Assembly: GCF_021155775.2 (NCBI RefSeq)
Contig: NC_060237.1
Location: 30,863,257 to 30,927,256 of the forward strand
Length of the DNA: 64,000 nucleotides
Reading direction: 5' to 3'
Source: Neodiprion pinetum
Taxonomy: Eukaryota > Arthropoda > Insecta > Hymenoptera > Diprionidae
The number at the start of each line of letters is the position of its first letter. Within the stretch, counting starts at the first letter, position 1. Below, in pieces: positions 58,683 to 64,000 of this stretch. The translations under genes were made by a program, and so were the position numbers. The notes beneath the pieces are model-generated. The model was not told the DNA's origin and searched no databases. It saw only the letters and a program-made list of their open reading frames with translations.

Positions 58683-60245
58683 TGTCGGGATGATAAGTGA
58701 ATTGTAAGCGCGAAAGGGAGAGATCGAGAAGAATGTCACTTTCAAAAGTTTTAGGCTAGTTCAGAAGAGCCGATAAGAAGCCCGTATAACAACACAATCG
58801 CGGTTTCGCATTCAGATTTTAATATGTCAACGCAACACCGACTATCATTGCCAAACACTCGACCGACTCGCAGAGTTTTAGCCAACTGGCAGTTCACAAG
58901 CAACGATGAAACAACATTCGCCAACATTTGACGTTTCGTCGAGCTCCTCACCAGGCCATGCTGTCAGTTGTGGATTATCGACATGTCGCTTGTGTCCGGC
59001 ACTCTTATCTCTCTTCGTTTGTCGTGACATTCGCTGGCAGTGGTTGGGAGACGGCGAGCAACGATTAAAAGTTTTCCGTAGCCGCGCGCCGCAGCGATAA
59101 TTTTTTATAATTCTGTTCATGCGTCGAATGTCGGTGCGATTTGTGAATTGGCGATACTGAGACGTTTACTTTTCTCTCTCTCTCTCTCCGCAGCGTAATT
59201 TCCTCGTTCGCTTTCCTCGGTTGAGAATCCACCGCAAGCATATTACACATTAATTACGATACACTCAGAATCACGAATTTCACCAATCCACCACCAGTTC
59301 CGTGTTTCGTCCGACGGTCCAGCACGTACGAGACATTCTCGTATCAGTATTTTCGAAAGGATAATGCAGCGTTTATCCGTCACACAAATCGCTCCGTACT
59401 CTTGTCGCTTGTCACTAGCTACTCTCGCTGATTCTTTGTTGGACTAGTTATCTCTGATCATTACAACTTTATCTCCTGGTTTGTGGTTACAAAACCTTCC
59501 TCATGGCAAAAGTAGATACTGTCCGTGGAAATGTTGTGACACAGTGAAATGAGATCGGTTCAGCAAGCGTACAACGAATTAATCAAGCTTTCCACATACA
59601 GACTTTCTTTCCTCTTACGGCGCTTCTTTATCGATGTAAATAAAGAGGTAACACATCATCCGCTCCCTGCTGCCACCTAGGATATCTGACGAACGTACTA
59701 CTACAATGTAACCTGCACGCCTGCGGGGCGCGCCGACCTTTGAATCCAATATCTCGAGTTACGTATCAACGATCAAAGCGAAAGCTGTCTCGGCGAGAAA
59801 AATGTTCGTTATTATCGTGAATTCGTTGTACGAAAAATATCGTATGTGGTTATAATAATCGTACAAGTATCGTGAAACTTGATCGAAATAAAAACGCATC
59901 TTATGCCACCGAAACGAAAAATTGCTGCCATTAATATAAAGCGAGCTCTTATACGGATTCGAGTAGATGGGATTTTAAATTAGCTTCGATCGGTTTCCGA
60001 TAATCATTTATTGAAACTGTAACCTTTACGGTCGATTGAACGGCGAATTCCGTACCTTCTGGTTTAACTGGGGGCATTTGATCGCACTGCTGGTGTGATC
60101 GTGTACAAGAAAGTACGAGTAGCTGATTTTTAGTGAGAGAAAAAATGAAAATTCGAAATCATGTTTGACTGGCACTGGAAATTGAATTGACCAAGGGAGT
60201 ATCAAGTTTTTCTCCGGTGAAGATATACATTCGGTTAACGTTCAA
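58683..60245. promoter_or_regulatory. Intergenic region between divergent Dok and ionotropic receptor genes
   Basis: About 1.56 kb, with patches richer in CG dinucleotides (about 59.03-59.10 and 59.71-59.74 kb). Likely holds the Dok promoter and 5' UTR and the receptor promoter. Open stretches on both strands near 58.9-59.1 kb have no recognisable domain. Confidence 0.45.
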
Positions 60246-63200
60246 ATGTTTCTGCCGCTTTTTTTTATAGTCATCGCATCCTCCACCGTTCGATCTAGTG
60301 ATTTCCCTTCGCTGATTACAGCTAACGCAACAATGGGTATGGGAAAAATAAAAACATTTTTAATATATTCGTAGCCTGTAATGTGATTCTTTGAGTAACG
60401 AATGTTTATATGCCGCAGCTATTGTGGTCGATAAGCATATATTCCAGGGAAAAACAAATTATGAAACCGGGTCGACTGAATTATATCGAATAGTTTCAAA
60501 AACAGTCGACGAAAATATGCGGTTTGGAAGAATTGAAGCACATGCTTTTACCGATTCAAGTCCCAACTTGCGTCGAGGTATGGAAGTGATTAATACTTAC
60601 GTTACAGCGACCCCATTAAAAATGACCATGTCTTGAATCATATAATGTTATGACCGAAATAAACGTGTCATTTGTTACATGATTTATTTTGTAAAGTCGA
60701 CACAAATTACATAAAAGATCACGTAATGGATCACGAAAAAAGAGATACGATTTTTGATCTAGTATATTTGACGGTTCGCGCTTTTACAATTTATTACGTG
60801 ATTTTTTATATATTTTTTTCGAATTTACTGGATAAATCATGCAATAAATTGCATGCTGATGACGGTCATAACATCTTATGATTTATTACATGAACATTTT
60901 CAGCAGGGGAAATTGCATGCCATACTCATGTATACATACCAACTCCCTGCCTATTAGATTACACTGCATTACTCTCGATTACAACGTGCCATGAAACATG
61001 GAAATTATTTCACCAGGCCAAGAGGGAAGACCTCGTACACATCGCAATTACGGGTAAGCAAAGTAATTCGAACACCGCCTGAAAATCATATATGTATACC
61101 TATATATAAGGTGAGAACGGAACGTCGAAGGTAAAGACACTTCTGGATACTTGTTCCAAGATGCAGATTGTCCGCGATTTCCCGACCACGAAGGCATCAG
61201 CGTTCCGCTGTTGCATCCTGGAGAGGAATTATCACAGGTGCTTCTGGACCTGAGAACGAGATCGGCCCTTACTTGGAGTAAACTAAACGTCCTGCATGAT
61301 GAGACTTTCGGTATGAATTACGAGCATAATATTATGACTGAATAACGCTGGGTTCTTCTGGTCCATCATTATTATACGACGGGGGGGAGTTTATTGTTTA
61401 CGGGCGGACGCACGATCGAAGCGTGGTGTTTGTAACGATACGCTGAATAGAAAATACCGTACTTGCAGGAAGAGATACGATCAGCAGAGTAATGATTGCT
61501 CTGTCAGTTGAACTTTTAGACTCGCGACTAGTCCCGACGACTAGATCTATTTTCACGATCAAAGAGGCGAAATCAGACCGAGGCAAGAGGCAGGAAGTAT
61601 TGAAAATTCTCTCAAGTTTTTCCGAGGAGAGGCTTGGAAGTTGCTTCCTTGTCATTGTGACGATCGACATGGTCGGCCTGATAATGGAAGTGGTACGCTC
61701 ATCAATGACTCAATTTTATTTTTATAAACACCAGAATTATCAAACAGGATACGGCTTGGTAGTTGCACTATTCAATCACGTGTTTCCGCTCTGTTTTTAG
61801 TTTATTCGCCTACGCATCGCCTCGTACAATAATTGTTTATTTCTTCCTCTCCGATTTTTCGGGCACGGTGTTATTTTTATTTTATCTATAACTTTTCGTT
61901 CAAGGCTAAGTCGTTAAATATGGTTAACCCTGCAACGCAATGGCTGTACATTACGAGTGACACAACCTCACGAGATCAGAACGTGACTATGTTAAATGAG
62001 ATCCTGAACGAGGGACAGAACGTGGCTATTCTTCACAATACGACGAATACGGATATAACAACTTGTCATGTAAGATTATGCGAACATGATAAACTGACAC
62101 AATTTTTCATGACGTCGGTAATGAATGTGAAGTATCATTTTTGAGAAGAAACCGTGATATCGATGGTTGAATCACTGATATTCCGATCACCTGCCAATTT
62201 GTTTTCGCCGAAATTGGAATGCGACACTCTTAAAGTTGTAGCTAGTTAAGCTGGCTCAAGTCGACCTCAAGATAACGGGATTTTCCGTTTTAGGGAGGAC
62301 TTACTTGCGACGTGAAAGATCTCACCAGGGCATTGGCAATTGCTCTCGAGGACTCACTTGCCGAGGAGACTAAATTGTCGGAACAAGTTACCGAGGAGGA
62401 ATTCGAGGCGATAAGATTTACAAAAAGGGAACGACGTCGGGACGTTCTGGATAAGATGGTGGTTTAGCAATGCGACGTTTCTTGACTTACGGCGACTACT
62501 TTTCTCTTTCGTAAAAATTGCACAGCCACTCCTTAACGTACTGTATATTTGTCTTTGTTTCACGGTACACACACAGAAAGAGCTTTTTATCAGTCGATCT
62601 GGATCGGGGGGGAAGTGCGACAGGTGTTTGTCCTGGACAGTCACGTCAGCGATAACCTGGGGGGAGTCCTTTGTTACTGGGAAAAAAATATCAGACGCGA
62701 GCGACAATGGGACGGGCTATTTCATCGTTACCGGAACTTGGTCTCCTCGACTCGGTGCCGTGATGACCGATGCGATATTTCCCCACGTGGTACACGGTTT
62801 CAGGGGAAAGACACTTCCAGTAATCACATTCCACGTGCGTATGATACATGAGACGTGGATATAGGAAGTGACGTAATTCTTGTGGGACTGTGCAGGGAAT
62901 GAACAGCACGTCGTGTGCTTTCAGAATCCTCCGTGGCAAATAATTAATCGAAGTAAAACCGGCCAGGCTGTGTTCGACGGGCTTATTTTTGACGTACTAA
63001 AGCAGCTCAGTCATCGGCTCAACTTCACTTATAACGTCCTCATCGAATCGGATGAACAAGATCAGATGGTTAAGCCTTTGAGCCTTGGTGATGCTGGAAG
63101 GGTACAGACGAAGGATATTTTTTTAGTCTCGAACAGTTAGATTTTTAAGAAATTTTATAGCTGTCCGGGTAGTGTAGTGTGGTTTGATGGTTGGTGCTCG

Positions 63201-64000
63201 AGTATATTTTTAAATAACCGCATTTCCACGATAAAGCTTTATCTCAATCGCAGGCGACGAACAGCGAGCAGCCTTCCATGACTAACAGCATTTCTTCAAA
63301 CGTCATCGAGGTCGTCCGTTCGAAAAAGGTCCTGATCGCCGCTTGCGCTTACACCGTTAACGAGCAAAAAAATAGCATGGTCAATTTTACCCGACCAGTT
63401 TCCACTCAGACTTACAGTCTGCTTGCCTCTAGGCCCAAACAATTGTCCAGGGCGCTACTTTTCACGTCTCCATATACCAAGGAGGTTGGTGGGCCGTTTA
63501 CTTTTCTTAGATTCAAAATGACTAAATGTTTTAAACCGCGTGTAATTAATGATTCATTTTAATTCGTCAATTACCAACACCGCAATTTTTCGATTAGATG
63601 GTAATCGATTCTCATGTCAGTTTTCAATAGAGAATATTGGGAAGGTAAGCGATCTCATTGAACGCTAAATGCAACTGCCTTATGCAACGGGTCGCATCGC
63701 GTGATCTCGAAGGTCTGAGTTTGCGCGCCAGTGTAAATTCGAGAGCAGGAAATTGATAATTAGCTATTGTTTTTGCTGTGAAGAATGGTCAAGATACTAA
63801 TTGTTGTGGGCTGCTTCACAATAAATTGATACTTCCGGAAAGCGTTCAATTTTAATTAATCCTGGAAGCGTGGCGATACCTACTTATACGTATGCAGGGT
63901 ATTTTCAGACTTGGGGATGTCTGGCGGGGGCCATAATAGCTATGGGACCGATATTGTACCTGATCCACAACTGGAGTCCGTTTTATTCGAACACGCCGTT
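60246..64000 (+). CDS. Ir93a: Ionotropic receptor, Ir93a-like (3' end outside window)
   Basis: Eleven in-phase exons: 60246-60336, 60419-60577, 60904-61053, 61131-61310, 61469-61692, 61905-62069, 62294-62458, 62577-62838, 62896-63101, 63254-63484, 63909-64000 (cut by the window end); 641 aa so far. A signal peptide (MFLPLFFIVIASSTVRS) is followed by a long amino-terminal domain. Then comes ligand-binding lobe S1 (FQNPPWQIINRS, FDGLIFDVLKQLSHRLNFTY, NFTRPVSTQTYSLLASRPKQ) and the first membrane segment (TWGCLAGAIIAMGPILYLIH). No classic glutamate-binding Arg was picked out, as in many IRs. A full amino-terminal domain restricts it to the conserved IR co-receptor types, and the S1 and pre-membrane segments look most like Ir93a, the thermo/hygrosensory co-receptor. 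Assigning Ir93a rather than another conserved IR is from memory. Confidence 0.72.

Noticed and set aside
1..64000. CRISPR array, tRNA or rRNA genes
   Set aside because: No regularly spaced direct repeats, no recognisable tRNA cloverleaf and no rRNA sequence were seen by eye; a tRNAscan-type search was not possible.

Overview
The window looks like nuclear DNA of a holometabolous insect. Genes are broken into short exons by GT-AG introns, intergenic DNA is AT-rich with microsatellites and foldback elements, and the gene families are insect ones: modular serine protease, insect-type transferrin and ionotropic receptor. Hymenoptera (possibly a sawfly-like lineage) is my best guess, but this is inference from style and gene content, not a database match. 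For every named gene I built exon models by checking splice sites, codon phase and family motifs; for all complete models the summed coding length is a multiple of three.

Layout. 1-3.8 kb: no clear gene, only a possible terminal exon at the left edge and microsatellites. 3.86-7.41 kb (-): modular serine protease with six LDLa and two sushi-like domains. 8.99-14.37 kb (+): a two-lobed transferrin with a GPI-type tail and degraded iron sites. 16.67-18.76 kb (+): BZW/eIF5-mimic protein. 20.47-22.00 kb (-): mitochondrial seryl-tRNA synthetase. 22.97-28.97 kb (+): adhesion GPCR of the ADGRA3 type ending in a PDZ ligand.

31.5-49.5 kb: an amine/polyamine oxidase cluster. It holds two secreted tandem copies (+), an orphan terminal exon (+), and two copies without signal peptides (-). 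Nested in it (41.0-45.6 kb, +) are two tandem genes coding for a death domain plus a SEFIR-like domain, the layout of a CIKS/Act1-type IL-17 adaptor.

50.26-51.08 kb (+): proteasome assembly chaperone 2. 51.42-52.61 kb (-): translocon-associated protein delta, with a 426-bp foldback element in its intron. 54.33-54.91 kb (+): mitochondrial DNL zinc-finger protein. 56.49-58.68 kb (-): Dok-type docking protein (PH + PTB). 60.25-64.0 kb (+): ionotropic receptor, Ir93a-like, running off the right edge.

Immune-type genes (serine protease, transferrin, DD-SEFIR adaptors) and secreted oxidases share the window with housekeeping genes (BZW, SerRS, PSMG2, TRAP-delta, DNLZ). There is no operon logic. 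Most neighbours are divergent or tandem single genes. The most notable parts are the nested oxidase/adaptor cluster, a gene-conversion-like exon shared by the two secreted oxidases, a possible alternative terminal exon, and three long inverted repeats, two of them inside introns.
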